From Clostridium sp. UBA5530 (GTDB lineage: Bacteria; Bacillota; Clostridia; Clostridiales; Clostridiaceae): a DNA stretch of 15,184 bases. The DNA is taken from the NCBI GenBank assembly GCA_002423705.1, contig DINW01000067.1, positions 1 to 15,184 on the forward strand, read 5' to 3'. Both the position numbers and the translations under genes were made by a program. Positions 7,005 to 13,430 of the stretch are shown piece after piece (position 1 is the first letter of the stretch; every line of letters starts with the position of its first letter). The notes beneath the pieces were generated by a model that was not told the DNA's origin, did not search any database, and saw only the letters and a program-made list of their open reading frames with translations.

Positions 7005-9245
7005 TTAATGGATGTATTTTGCTGTTAATGACTCTTTACAAGAATGTAACTCAGCAGGTGTTCCTTCAAATATTATTTCTCCACCTTTTGTCCCACCATC
7101 TGGTCCTAGGTCAATGATCCAATCTGCCCTTTTGATTACATCTATGTTATGTTCAATAATAATAACTGTATTTCCATTGTCTACGATAGCCTCAACAATA
7201 TTTATAAACTTCTCAATATCAGCCATATGAAGCCCTGTTGTTGGCTCATCCATAATGTATACTGAGCTTTCTTTGTGCAATTCACTGGCAAGCTTTAATC
7301 TTTGGCACTCTCCTCCTGATAATGTATCTAAAGTTTGACCTAATGTTAAATATCCAATTCCCATGTCATTAATAGACTGTAGCTTTGTTTTAATAGATTT
7401 TAACTTAAAGAAATCAATGGCTTCTAGAACTGTCATATCTAGAACTTCAATTATGTTTTTCTCATGAAATTTATAATCTAGCACTTCTTTTTTAAACTTT
7501 TTACCTTCACAAACATCACAAGTGCTTTTGATATTTTCCATAAAAGCAAGGTTTGTTTCTATAACCCCACTTCCACTACAATTTTTACAAGCACCTTCTG
7601 AGTTTGAGCTAAATAATGATACATTAATACCATTTTCTTTTGCAAAAGCTTTTCTTATGTTATCCATAATTCCACTGTATGTAGCCAAACTGGATCTTGA
7701 ATTTGCTGTAACAGGACTTTGGTCTATTAATACAGCCTCCTTATTTTGCTTTAAAAACTCATGCTTAATTAATGTGCTCTTTCCTGAACCTGCAACACCT
7801 GTTACTACAGTTAGAACACCTTTAGGAATGTTAACAGAAATATTCTTCAAGTTGTTTTTCTTACAATTGACAACCTTTAAATATCCCTTATGTTCCCTTA
7901 CATTTTCCTTAATTGAAAGAGATTTTTTCAATGCATTACCTGTTAAAGTTCCAGATTCCAGCAACTTCTCATAACTACCGTGATATACGATCTCTCCACC
8001 GCCTCTTCCTGCTAAAGGACCTACATCTATAATATAGTCAGCAATCTCAATAACGTCTGGGTCATGCTCAATAACAATTACAGTGTTACCTTTGTCCCTC
8101 AGCTTTTTTAGAAGATTGTTTAGCTTATTAACATCCCTTGGATGAAGTCCTATACTAGGCTCATCAAATATATACATTAAATCTACAAGGTTACTGTTTA
8201 GATGCTTTACCATTTTAATACGCTGGGATTCTCCCCCTGATAATGATGAAGTTTCTCTATCTAATGTTAAGTACCCAAGCCCTATGTCTATTATATTGTT
8301 TGACTTTTCCATTATACCTTTAACTAAAGGTTGTGCCTCTGGATCTTTAATGTCTTGTATGACTTTAACTAGTTCATCAACCTGCATACTTATTAAATCT
8401 GCAATGTTATACCCATTAATTAAGCACTCATAAACTCTTTCATGAAGTCTCTTCCCCTTACAAAGAAGACATTCACCCTCAATTAGCAACTTGCTAAGTT
8501 TCTTTTTAGCCACTTCTGAAACTTCCCCTTCTTTCTTTAAGTAAAGTCTATTAAATTTGACAAGTAGCCCTTCATAGGTTAAATTCATTGTTCCCACTTC
8601 ATCTATCTTTATTTTCTCTGGTTCTCCATATAAAAACTTTTGTAACTCATCCTGTGAATAATCACATATCTTTTTATCCCTATCAAAGAAACCAGATTCA
8701 GCGAACAGCTTCCAATTCCAAGAGCCAACACCAAAACCAGAAAGTAGTATTGGTCCCTCATTTAAAGACTTATTCATATCAAGCATCTCATCCATATTTG
8801 GAACTAGTTTTTTGCCAAGGCCCTCACATTCTAGACACATACCATTAATATCATTAAAAGAAAACATATTTGCTTTTCCAATATATGTACTTCCAAACCT
8901 TGAATATAGAGTTCTAAGGAAGGAATTTATATCTGTAATAGTTCCTAAAGTGGATCTAGAATTTCCACCTAGTCTACTTTGATCAATAATGATTGGTGTT
9001 GAAAGGTTCTCAATATGGTCTGCTTTAACACTGCCATACTTAGGTAAGAAGTTTCTTATAAATGCACTAAAAGTCTCATTTAATTGACGTTGTGCTTCCT
9101 TTGCAACTGTTTCAAAAACAATTGATGATTTCCCCGACCCAGAAACACCTGTGAAAATTGTTATCTTTCTTTTTGGTATTTCTAATGACACATTCTTTAA
9201 ATTGTTTTCTCTGCACCCTTTCAGGTAAATAAATTCGTCCTTCAT
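7005..9245 (-). CDS. Short UvrA-like tandem ABC ATPase (UvrA2/DrrC type)
   Basis: This 746-aa protein has two ABC ATPase heads in the UvrA arrangement. The first has Walker A GVSGSGKS at 33-40, LSGGESQR at 335-342, Walker B IFDEP with D361/E362, and H394. The second has GVAGSGKS at 483-490, LSGGECQR at 642-649, MDEP with D666/E667, and H699. Zinc-module cysteine pairs are C137/C140, C259/C262, C553/C556 and C576/C579. It is about 200 residues shorter than housekeeping UvrA (about 940 aa in E. coli). After the first P-loop it goes quickly to the zinc module, consistent with loss of the UvrB-binding region. Such paralogs are linked to tolerance of DNA-intercalating drugs rather than standard excision repair. 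The start has GGAGGAG upstream. The gene lies 111 nt after the VOC gene and may overlap a tiny ORF by ATGA. Confidence 0.92.
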   Translation of the reverse strand: MKDEFIYLKGCRENNLKNVSLEIPKRKITIFTGVSGSGKSSIVFETVAKEAQRQLNETFSAFIRNFLPKYGSVKADHIENLSTPIIIDQSRLGGNSRSTLGTITDINSFLRTLYSRFGSTYIGKANMFSFNDINGMCLECEGLGKKLVPNMDEMLDMNKSLNEGPILLSGFGVGSWNWKLFAESGFFDRDKKICDYSQDELQKFLYGEPEKIKIDEVGTMNLTYEGLLVKFNRLYLKKEGEVSEVAKKKLSKLLIEGECLLCKGKRLHERVYECLINGYNIADLISMQVDELVKVIQDIKDPEAQPLVKGIMEKSNNIIDIGLGYLTLDRETSSLSGGESQRIKMVKHLNSNLVDLMYIFDEPSIGLHPRDVNKLNNLLKKLRDKGNTVIVIEHDPDVIEIADYIIDVGPLAGRGGGEIVYHGSYEKLLESGTLTGNALKKSLSIKENVREHKGYLKVVNCKKNNLKNISVNIPKGVLTVVTGVAGSGKSTLIKHEFLKQNKEAVLIDQSPVTANSRSSLATYSGIMDNIRKAFAKENGINVSLFSSNSEGACKNCSGSGVIETNLAFMENIKSTCDVCEGKKFKKEVLDYKFHEKNIIEVLDMTVLEAIDFFKLKSIKTKLQSINDMGIGYLTLGQTLDTLSGGECQRLKLASELHKESSVYIMDEPTTGLHMADIEKFINIVEAIVDNGNTVIIIEHNIDVIKRADWIIDLGPDGGTKGGEIIFEGTPAELHSCKESLTAKYIH

Positions 9246-9346
9246 ATTACTCCTCCATTTAGCTCCTCTTGAACCTTAATTTCATGATGATATATTCCTT
9301 CCATAAAATCCTCTAGAGGTTGTGATAAAATCTCCAAAATAAACAT
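9242..9346 (-). CDS. Possible small ORF overlapping the uvrA-like start (34 aa, or 20 aa from an internal ATG)
   Basis: A frame opens at ATG 9344-9346 (MFILEILSQPLEDF...) and ends at TGA 9242-9244, overlapping the ATG of the uvrA-like gene by 4 nt, the classic geometry of translational coupling. The first ATG has no ribosome site. An internal ATG at residue 15 has GAGG at good spacing and would give a 20-aa peptide (starting MEGIYHHEIK). The LSQPLE-x-F stretch resembles the N-terminus of the C39-like protein at 10331. It could be a leader or coupling peptide, or the tail of a lost gene. Chance is possible for so short a frame. Confidence 0.35.
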   Translation of the reverse strand: MFILEILSQPLEDFMEGIYHHEIKVQEELNGGVI

Positions 9347-9356
9347 AATTAATTTT

Positions 9357-9740
9357 TTAGTATTTATCTTCTCTAACTAAGTATTCATTCTTATCTTGGT
9401 CTTGAAATTTAAACATCTTTCCATAGGGCATCATCATTAGCTCACCTACAGAAACACCATTTGATTTAATTTCCTCATAGGTAATTTCTATATTATCAGT
9501 ACTTAATATTATATTGGGATGACATACATTAGCATCAGCATTTTGAGCTAGCATTGCTTTTTTATCATATAGAATAAAAGATGTGAATTCATCTTTACTT
9601 GGACCAACTTCTAACCATGTCATATTTGCTCCCATCTGTTGTTCAAGTTTTATCACGAAGTTCATTTTTTTAGTCCAAAATCTTTTAGCATCTTCTTGGT
9701 TATTAACATAAATTGTTATTTTTCCTATCTTATTTATCAT
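9357..9740 (-). CDS. VOC-superfamily (glyoxalase/bleomycin-resistance-like) protein
   Basis: This 127-aa protein has the two beta-alpha-beta-beta-beta modules of the vicinal oxygen chelate fold. The first is GKITIYVNNQEDAKRFWTKK at 6-25, and the second has PNIILSTDNIE around 75-85. It ends in the typical strand MFKFQDQDKNEYLVRE. The usual N-terminal metal-ligand His is replaced in the GKITIYV strand. H74 and E119 could still be ligands, so a metal-dependent enzyme and a drug-binding protein are both possible. The start has GGAGGG upstream. It precedes the uvrA-like gene by 111 nt with no terminator between, so the pair probably forms one unit concerned with toxic compounds; that role is inference. 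Confidence 0.82.
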   Translation of the reverse strand: MINKIGKITIYVNNQEDAKRFWTKKMNFVIKLEQQMGANMTWLEVGPSKDEFTSFILYDKKAMLAQNADANVCHPNIILSTDNIEITYEEIKSNGVSVGELMMMPYGKMFKFQDQDKNEYLVREDKY

Positions 9741-9867
9741 ATTTCCCTCCTAGACTTTTGTACTATAAGTATATTAACTTATTTAATTATAGTATTGTAA
9801 AAATCCAACATAATATTACAATTGCTAATATTTATTATACAATTAATATAGAACTTAATAGCAAAGT
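9741..9867 (-). promoter_or_regulatory. Upstream region of the VOC-uvrA-like unit
   Basis: This very AT-rich stretch carries two minus-strand TATAAT boxes, at 9786-9791 and 9834-9839. Neither has a clear -35 at 16-18 bp. The nearer one is preceded by TTTTTACAATAC, which is reminiscent of the repeat-linked promoters but lacks the TG. A promoter is expected here after the terminator at 9868-9897. Confidence 0.35.
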
Positions 9868-9897
9868 AAAAAAGCACTCATGAACCTGAAGTGCTTT
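9868..9897 (-). terminator. Intrinsic terminator
   Basis: A perfect 8-bp stem, AAAGCACT (9871-9878) and AGTGCTTT (9890-9897), with an 11-nt loop is followed on the minus strand by six T (9868-9873). It ends the transcript of the Cys-rich/C39-like pair, whose last stop is at 9978. Confidence 0.85.
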
Positions 9898-9977
9898 AAT
9901 TCTTAATTAAATATCTAATATACCTTTTATATTTAAATGTTTAGATGAGTTGTGGCAGACTATACTACATACTCTGC

Positions 9978-10331
9978 TTATTTTACAATACTTATTTCTA
10001 AATATGCTACTAATCTTGAGAAATCATACTCTGTAAAAACTCCACGTATATTATCATAGAAAACACCATTATAATATAAAAGAAAATGCCCATGTTCACT
10101 TAGAATACAGCATTGTGGTAATTCTACAACTTTTCCCTTTGTGTACTTCATTTTGTCTGACCGCTTTATATCATATAAATCTAGTGCCTGGAATAACTTT
10201 TTGCCTGACATTTTATTTTTCCCACACTTTGTATATTTAACAACCTCTTCAACAGATATATTTTTAAGTAAAGCTATACAGGTTTGGCCACAAAATCCCT
10301 CTAAAGGTTGCGATAGCACTTTGGTATCCAT
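9978..10331 (-). CDS. Small C39-like (papain-fold) cysteine-protease-type protein
   Basis: This 117-aa protein shows the order expected of a C39/papain-like fold. Q8 is a candidate oxyanion-hole residue. C14 lies in EGFCGQTCIALL at the start of a helix (C18 is an alternative nucleophile). H82 lies in HGHFLLYY, followed by D93 in GVFYDN as a third triad member. It has no signal peptide or membrane segment, so it is probably cytosolic. It is shorter than most C39 domains and lacks a transporter, so a bacteriocin-leader peptidase role is not evident; it may be a stand-alone protease, an amidase or an inactive relative. The start follows AGGAGGAG. It lies 44 nt after the Cys-rich gene and forms a two-gene unit with it, closed by the terminator at 9868-9897. 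The fold call is inference from motif spacing. Confidence 0.65.
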   Translation of the reverse strand: MDTKVLSQPLEGFCGQTCIALLKNISVEEVVKYTKCGKNKMSGKKLFQALDLYDIKRSDKMKYTKGKVVELPQCCILSEHGHFLLYYNGVFYDNIRGVFTEYDFSRLVAYLEISIVK

Positions 10332-10375
10332 AACTCCTCCTATCTACAAAATAAAATTTTGCATAATTTTTAAAA

Positions 10376-10813
10376 TTAACGCTGTGTCATATAATTTTCT
10401 ATTTCTTCAGACGTTAACTTTCTTACTTCAGTATTAGGATATTCTCTATATTCATTAACAGAAAAAACAGGAGACATTTTTTCACATAGCTTGCCTTTAT
10501 TCTTTTTTAGATAACTATATAATTCTTCAGTACCAGTAAAAATTTTATATGAAGCTCTACCTTTACTACTCTTTATCTCATAAATTCCACATGGTTTCTT
10601 CATAGTATAATCAGCAGTTCTTAAATAAAGTTTAGCAATCTCTAAAGATTTAAACGGAAAGTTCCATCTTTGCAACCCTCTTTTTGTATCATGCTCTATG
10701 CATATACAACGCCCACACGTTCCACAAATATATTGTGTATGTTTTTTCAAACATTCTAATGGTTTAAGTAATGGCGTTATTCTATTATTATCTACATAGC
10801 ACTCCCCACACAT
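10376..10813 (-). CDS. Unrecognised Cys-rich, probably zinc-binding protein
   Basis: This 145-aa protein has a cluster of potential zinc ligands in its first 41 residues: C2, C5, C21, H25, C30, C33, C36, C38 and H41, including the CGTCGRCIC block. The cluster could hold two zinc sites in a ribbon or treble-clef manner. The rest (about 45-145) mixes helix and strand, with RWNFPFKSLEIAKLYLR, GRASYKIF and a terminal RKLTSEEIENYM. I do not recognise a named family. The start is ATG 10811-10813 with GGAGG 7 nt upstream. It is first in a unit with the C39-like gene at 10331 and lies behind the repeat-C promoter with its palindromic operator. A nucleic-acid-binding or adaptor role for the partner protein is possible but unproven. 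Confidence 0.8.
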   Translation of the reverse strand: MCGECYVDNNRITPLLKPLECLKKHTQYICGTCGRCICIEHDTKRGLQRWNFPFKSLEIAKLYLRTADYTMKKPCGIYEIKSSKGRASYKIFTGTEELYSYLKKNKGKLCEKMSPVFSVNEYREYPNTEVRKLTSEEIENYMTQR

Positions 10814-10872
10814 ATATTATCCTCCACCTCAAACTACAATTCAGTATATATTAACCACACTTATTCATAATT

Positions 10873-10895
10873 ACATTATAACATATAATGTAAAA
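10873..10895 (-). promoter_or_regulatory. Extended -10 promoter with perfect palindromic operator, next to repeat copy C
   Basis: On the minus strand TATAAT (10875-10880) is preceded by TG plus one base. The box lies inside a perfect inverted repeat: arms TTACATTATA and TATAATGTAA around TGT, at 10873-10895. Such a dyad over the -10 box fits a repressor site. The predicted start near 10868 gives a leader of about 55 nt for the Cys-rich gene. Confidence 0.6.
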
Positions 10896-10930
10896 TAATC
10901 ATTCCTTATGATAGGATATTTTTAAGTATG

Positions 10931-11025
10931 AAAACAGCCTTAACCCAGTATTACCAAGTTTAAGGCTAAAAAGGCATTTACTTATGGTCTGGTTCAGCGT
11001 AACATGTATAACGTCGACTTTTTTA
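10931..11025 (-). repeat. Interspersed palindromic repeat, copy C
   Basis: Hairpin 1 pairs AGCCTTAA (10936-10943) with TTAAGGCT (10960-10967) over 8 bp and is followed on the minus strand by only four T (10931-10934). Hairpin 2 is the most divergent: TTTACTTATGGT and the CGTAACA stretch are kept, but the outer AACC/GGTT arms are replaced by AAAAAG/CTTTTT, which still pair. It lies between the acetyltransferase remnant and the promoter of the Cys-rich gene. Confidence 0.7.
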
Positions 11026-11055
11026 AGTTATTACTTAATATTAGACATAATTATA

Positions 11056-11079
11056 GGCTTACACCACTTTATGTAAGCC
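11056..11079. terminator. Hairpin, possible terminator
   Basis: A perfect 8-bp stem, GGCTTACA (11056-11063) and TGTAAGCC (11072-11079), has an 8-nt loop. CTTTT follows on the plus strand; on the minus strand the following bases are TATAATTATG, a weak T-tract. It may have terminated the acetyltransferase gene now broken at 11116. Confidence 0.45.
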
Positions 11080-11115
11080 ACTTTTCATATTTAATTAGTA
11101 TCTTCTATGACTTTC

Positions 11116-11249
11116 TTATTCATTAAAATAATAGTTGAACAGTTCTATTGACTTATTCCACCCCTCCTCCTGAAATGCTTTAAATAAATTTAGGGCGTCT
11201 TCTTCATTCATAGAACGTATTAAGACATCTTCGTTTTGTAATATATCAT
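11116..11249 (-). pseudogene. Remnant of a GNAT acetyltransferase N-terminus, frameshifted and truncated
   Basis: From ATG 11247-11249 the frame reads MIYYKTKMS and stops. Shifting by one base gives NEDVLIRSMNEEDALNLFKA followed by FQEEGWNK and ending YYFNE-stop at 11116. The pattern of a first strand, EEDA, then an F-x-x-x-GW-x-K helix is typical of the start of one GNAT branch. The loss of one A in the A-run near 11235 would explain the shift. The acetyl-CoA-binding part is gone. It starts just after the nucleotidyltransferase stop (11264), as if once its operon partner. Confidence 0.6.
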
Positions 11250-11263
11250 TTTTTCAAATTTTC

Positions 11264-12034
11264 TCATTTAATTTCTAATTTTTCTAGTTCAAGCATTAAT
11301 TCTAAAAACCAAGTTTCAGCTAAGGGCATTTTCTCATCAATATCTTTAAGTGATGATATTTTTGCAAAAAATTCAAGCTTTTTTACTTCTGACTTCGGGA
11401 TATGCTGAGAAATATGTATCAAATAATAATCCGCATGAGAAGGTGTGTGTATCAGACGTAGCATATCAATTAATGGTTCTAATACATATCTATTGTAATA
11501 GGCATATGCTTCAAGATACATACCCCGATGAACATATTTCGTTACTCTGCAATGCTGGCTGTAACGATATTTGCAATTTTCAAGGCGAGCTATATTGAAG
11601 CCTTTATAGTCACATTCGTTATAGTCTTTATACTGAATAACTTCTGATTTGTCAAAAATCACCTTAGCTGCTTCAATTTGATTATCTTTTATGTATACAA
11701 ACTCCTCTTTATTTCTACTGTGTAACTGCCAACAGAAATCAATCATAAGGTATTCGCTGCTACCTTTTAAGTGATAAATTCGCTGGCGAAGCTTGGGATG
11801 ACCATGATTCATCACATATTTATAATCTATTTCTGCAACTTTTGATAGTATATTTTCAACCTTATCAATTGCCTGCTGTTCATATTCATCTTCAATATCA
11901 ATATAAATGTCTAAATCAGAATATTCATCTGCTTGTCCAATAGCATCGGCACCCTCAAGCCACATAGCATGAATATATTGTATCGGCTCTAATTCTTCTT
12001 TGAGCTTTTTGATTATCGTTTCACTATTAATCAT
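11264..12034 (-). CDS. Nucleotidyltransferase-fold protein (aminoglycoside/lincosamide nucleotidyltransferase-like)
   Basis: This protein has about 256 aa from the start chosen here. Residues 24-46 carry a nucleotidyltransferase core, WLEGADAIGQADEYSDLDIY, in which D40-x-D42 binds metal; the usual GS at its start is GA. D99 in YLMIDFCW is the likely third acid. The rest is helical, with YNRYVLEPLIDMLRL near the middle. The family transfers a nucleoside monophosphate from NTP to a hydroxyl, often of a drug, but the target cannot be read here. I reject a longer start 30 residues upstream because GGAGGT at 12041-12046 is 6-7 nt from the ATG at 12032-12034 and only touches the ATG at 12038-12040. 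The acetyltransferase remnant follows closely, so this was once a two-gene modifying-enzyme unit. Confidence 0.8.
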   Translation of the reverse strand: MINSETIIKKLKEELEPIQYIHAMWLEGADAIGQADEYSDLDIYIDIEDEYEQQAIDKVENILSKVAEIDYKYVMNHGHPKLRQRIYHLKGSSEYLMIDFCWQLHSRNKEEFVYIKDNQIEAAKVIFDKSEVIQYKDYNECDYKGFNIARLENCKYRYSQHCRVTKYVHRGMYLEAYAYYNRYVLEPLIDMLRLIHTPSHADYYLIHISQHIPKSEVKKLEFFAKISSLKDIDEKMPLAETWFLELMLELEKLEIK

Positions 12035-12124
12035 GCCCATACCTCCAAAAGTATCTTTATCTGAATTGTAAACTATATCATTCCATAGTAAAAGGTAAAT
12101 AATCACTATAGTTATTTTATGCAC

Positions 12125-12161
12125 AAAACCTCTCCATGTCTGAAAACTTGCAGAGGTTTTT
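12125..12161. terminator. Bidirectional hairpin terminator
   Basis: A 9-bp stem, AAAACCTCT (12125-12133) and AGAGGTTTT (12152-12160), is flanked by an A-rich left side and five T on the right on the plus strand. On the minus strand it ends in TTTTG. It lies just after the stop of the CD3324-like pseudogene (12173) and before the nucleotidyltransferase gene, so it probably ended the former. Confidence 0.6.
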
Positions 12162-12172
12162 GTATGTTAATA

Positions 12173-12394
12173 CTATTTTAAATATACAATTTTCTTTATT
12201 GTATCATAGGAAAGATTGTATTTTATCATAAGTTACTCAATACTTCTACCATCTTCTTTTTCTAATTTAATTTGTTTGTTTCTATTAATAATTTCTTGTC
12301 TTGTACCACTTCTGCTTCCCCAAGAATTCTTTAATCCTTCTGGTTGTGGAATATATAATATCTCACCAGCAATATATTTCTGAATCCTTTTATA
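12173..12394 (-). pseudogene. CD3324-like (Mor-type HTH) regulator, broken by a nonsense codon and missing its 5' end
   Basis: The minus-strand frame reads KRIQKYIAGEILYIP, then an SWGSRSGTR block and RNKQIKLEKEDGRSIE, and meets TAA at 12233-12235. The same frame continues after the stop with LMIKYNLSYDTIKKIVYLK to a TAG at 12173-12175, which looks like the second helix and end of the helix-turn-helix. A single C-to-T (or G-to-T) change in a CAA or GAA codon would explain the TAA. The N-terminus is gone at about 12394, where the sequence turns into an inverted-repeat patch and a transposase fragment on the other strand. The small CD3324-type proteins are about 85-90 aa, so only roughly the first 15-20 residues are lost. 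The family assignment is from memory of its IQ-x-YI-x-GE-x-LYIP and SGTR signatures. Confidence 0.65.
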
Positions 12395-12437
12395 TCAAGG
12401 CTTTAAAAAGCCAAGATTTTTTTAAGCCTAAATCTTA
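12395..12437 (+). other. Cluster of small inverted repeats at the transposase-fragment edge
   Basis: GGCTTTAAAAAGCC (about 12399-12412) is an inverted repeat, followed by ATTTTTTT and then by a second pairing, AAGATTT with AAATCTT (about 12413-12436). It lies exactly where the CD3324-like pseudogene stops and transposase-like coding begins. It may be a terminator-like end of an insertion sequence or a scar. Confidence 0.35.
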
Positions 12438-12637
12438 AAATAGCTCACATGTGCGGTTTTGATATTACTAAACCTCTGCCATTATATACTGTATTTCAAA
12501 GATTCATTAAGAACCTTGATAATAATACTCTTAAAGATATAATGAAGAATGGAGTAAACTCATTAAAAAAGCTTGAAATCATAGATAATTCGGTGGTTTC
12601 CGCAGATACTGCCCCTATATTAGCTTTGTATTTATAA
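12407..12637 (+). mobile_element. Fragment of a DDE transposase gene (N-terminal part)
   Basis: A plus-strand frame encodes LKIAHMCGFDITKPLP, then YTVFQRFIKNLDNN, LKDIMKN, and IIDNSVVSADTAPILA. The order of a small CGF-x-x-x-x-PLP block, a TxFQRFI helix and a D-S-x-VSADT strand is what the N-terminal DUF772-like region of IS1182/IS5-type transposases shows. Similarity ends at about 12620, where the frame drifts into four further codons and stops at the C-terminal end of the minus-strand gene beginning at 13430. There is no upstream ribosome site at ATG 12449, and most of the transposase is absent, so it is a dead relic. Exact family assignment is uncertain. Confidence 0.6.
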
Positions 12638-13430
12638 CAAATCTCCATTTTAAGCTATACGCACAAATCCAAGTACCCTCATAATCAGTATCAATTTCTT
12701 GCATCTCATCATCATAGAAGAATATTGATGCATCTTTTAAGATTAAGGACGCACCAAATATATCCCCAAAATAATTATCTCCTGGTGGTCTTAAATTCAT
12801 CGCTGTCATACCTTCAAAAACCATTTCGATATTATTACTTATTTGACTATCTATTTTTACTATTAGTTTTCTTAGATTCGTAAAACCCATACTTTTTTTT
12901 GAATCAACATAGCCCCCACTAATATAATTCATTTCTTTAATAATTGAATCATGAAAACACCCCGTATGATTCATCAGAATATTTATATCTTCTTGGCTCT
13001 CAATATAATTCCAGTCTGAATCTTCAATATCACTATATAGGTTATTTTGAAAAATACTACCTACTAATGGAATAGATTTGCCTTGTAATAGATTAACCAT
13101 AGTGTCCTTGTCATTCCACAGCCATGAAAAACCAATATACTCAAAAAATCTAATAGTCGAATCTAATAGTCCCTTATATTCTTTTAACTGTATATCTACC
13201 GATTGTGATTTTTTATAAATCCAATCACATGGTCTATCTAAAATAATTGAATTTACAAGTACTTCACGCTTATTATCCGCCTTGTCCAAATAATCATAAA
13301 ACACAAATTTGCTTCCCATATCCTCTGGAGTCAATACTAATAGCTTTTCATAGTAACCGCTGTTGACTATTGCATAAACTTCCGATTTAAAATAACTATT
13401 TCTCTCTTTATCGTATACACGAACCCTCAT
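12615..13430 (-). CDS. Unrecognised 271-aa protein
   Basis: I do not recognise a named family. It has no signal peptide or membrane span, so it is probably cytosolic. Residues 1-70 are mostly strand with SGYYEKLLVLTPEDMGSKFV. Residues 80-120 are helical. Residues 150-265 form a separate beta-rich domain with the features GCFHDSIIKEMNYISGGYV (H160, D161), IEMVFEGMTAMNLRPPGDN and WICAYSLKWRFV; this His-Asp then alternating-strand pattern recalls small immunity-like or DUF proteins. The start has GGGGGGAG. A good promoter lies upstream (TTGATA, 17 bp, TATATT). The last few residues (about TKLI) overlap the edge of the transposase fragment, so the original C-terminus may have been replaced there. 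Confidence 0.75.
   Translation of the reverse strand: MRVRVYDKERNSYFKSEVYAIVNSGYYEKLLVLTPEDMGSKFVFYDYLDKADNKREVLVNSIILDRPCDWIYKKSQSVDIQLKEYKGLLDSTIRFFEYIGFSWLWNDKDTMVNLLQGKSIPLVGSIFQNNLYSDIEDSDWNYIESQEDINILMNHTGCFHDSIIKEMNYISGGYVDSKKSMGFTNLRKLIVKIDSQISNNIEMVFEGMTAMNLRPPGDNYFGDIFGASLILKDASIFFYDDEMQEIDTDYEGTWICAYSLKWRFVINTKLI

Noticed and set aside
7522..7974. Plus-strand 150-codon frame inside the uvrA-like gene
   Set aside because: Antisense shadow of a strongly supported ATPase gene; its composition is that of reversed coding sequence. The same applies to plus-strand frames at 3070-3291, 7012-7230, 8588-8848, 10141-10437, 11350-11598 and 13828-14019.
9310..9319. CCTCTAGAGG as an operator
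   Set aside because: A 10-bp perfect palindrome, but it lies inside the small frame and downstream of where a promoter would be expected; likely chance.
12035..12124. Longer N-terminus of the nucleotidyltransferase
   Set aside because: The extra 30 residues would include hydrophobic MHKITIVIIYLLLW with no ribosome site, while GGAGGT is placed for the ATG at 12034.
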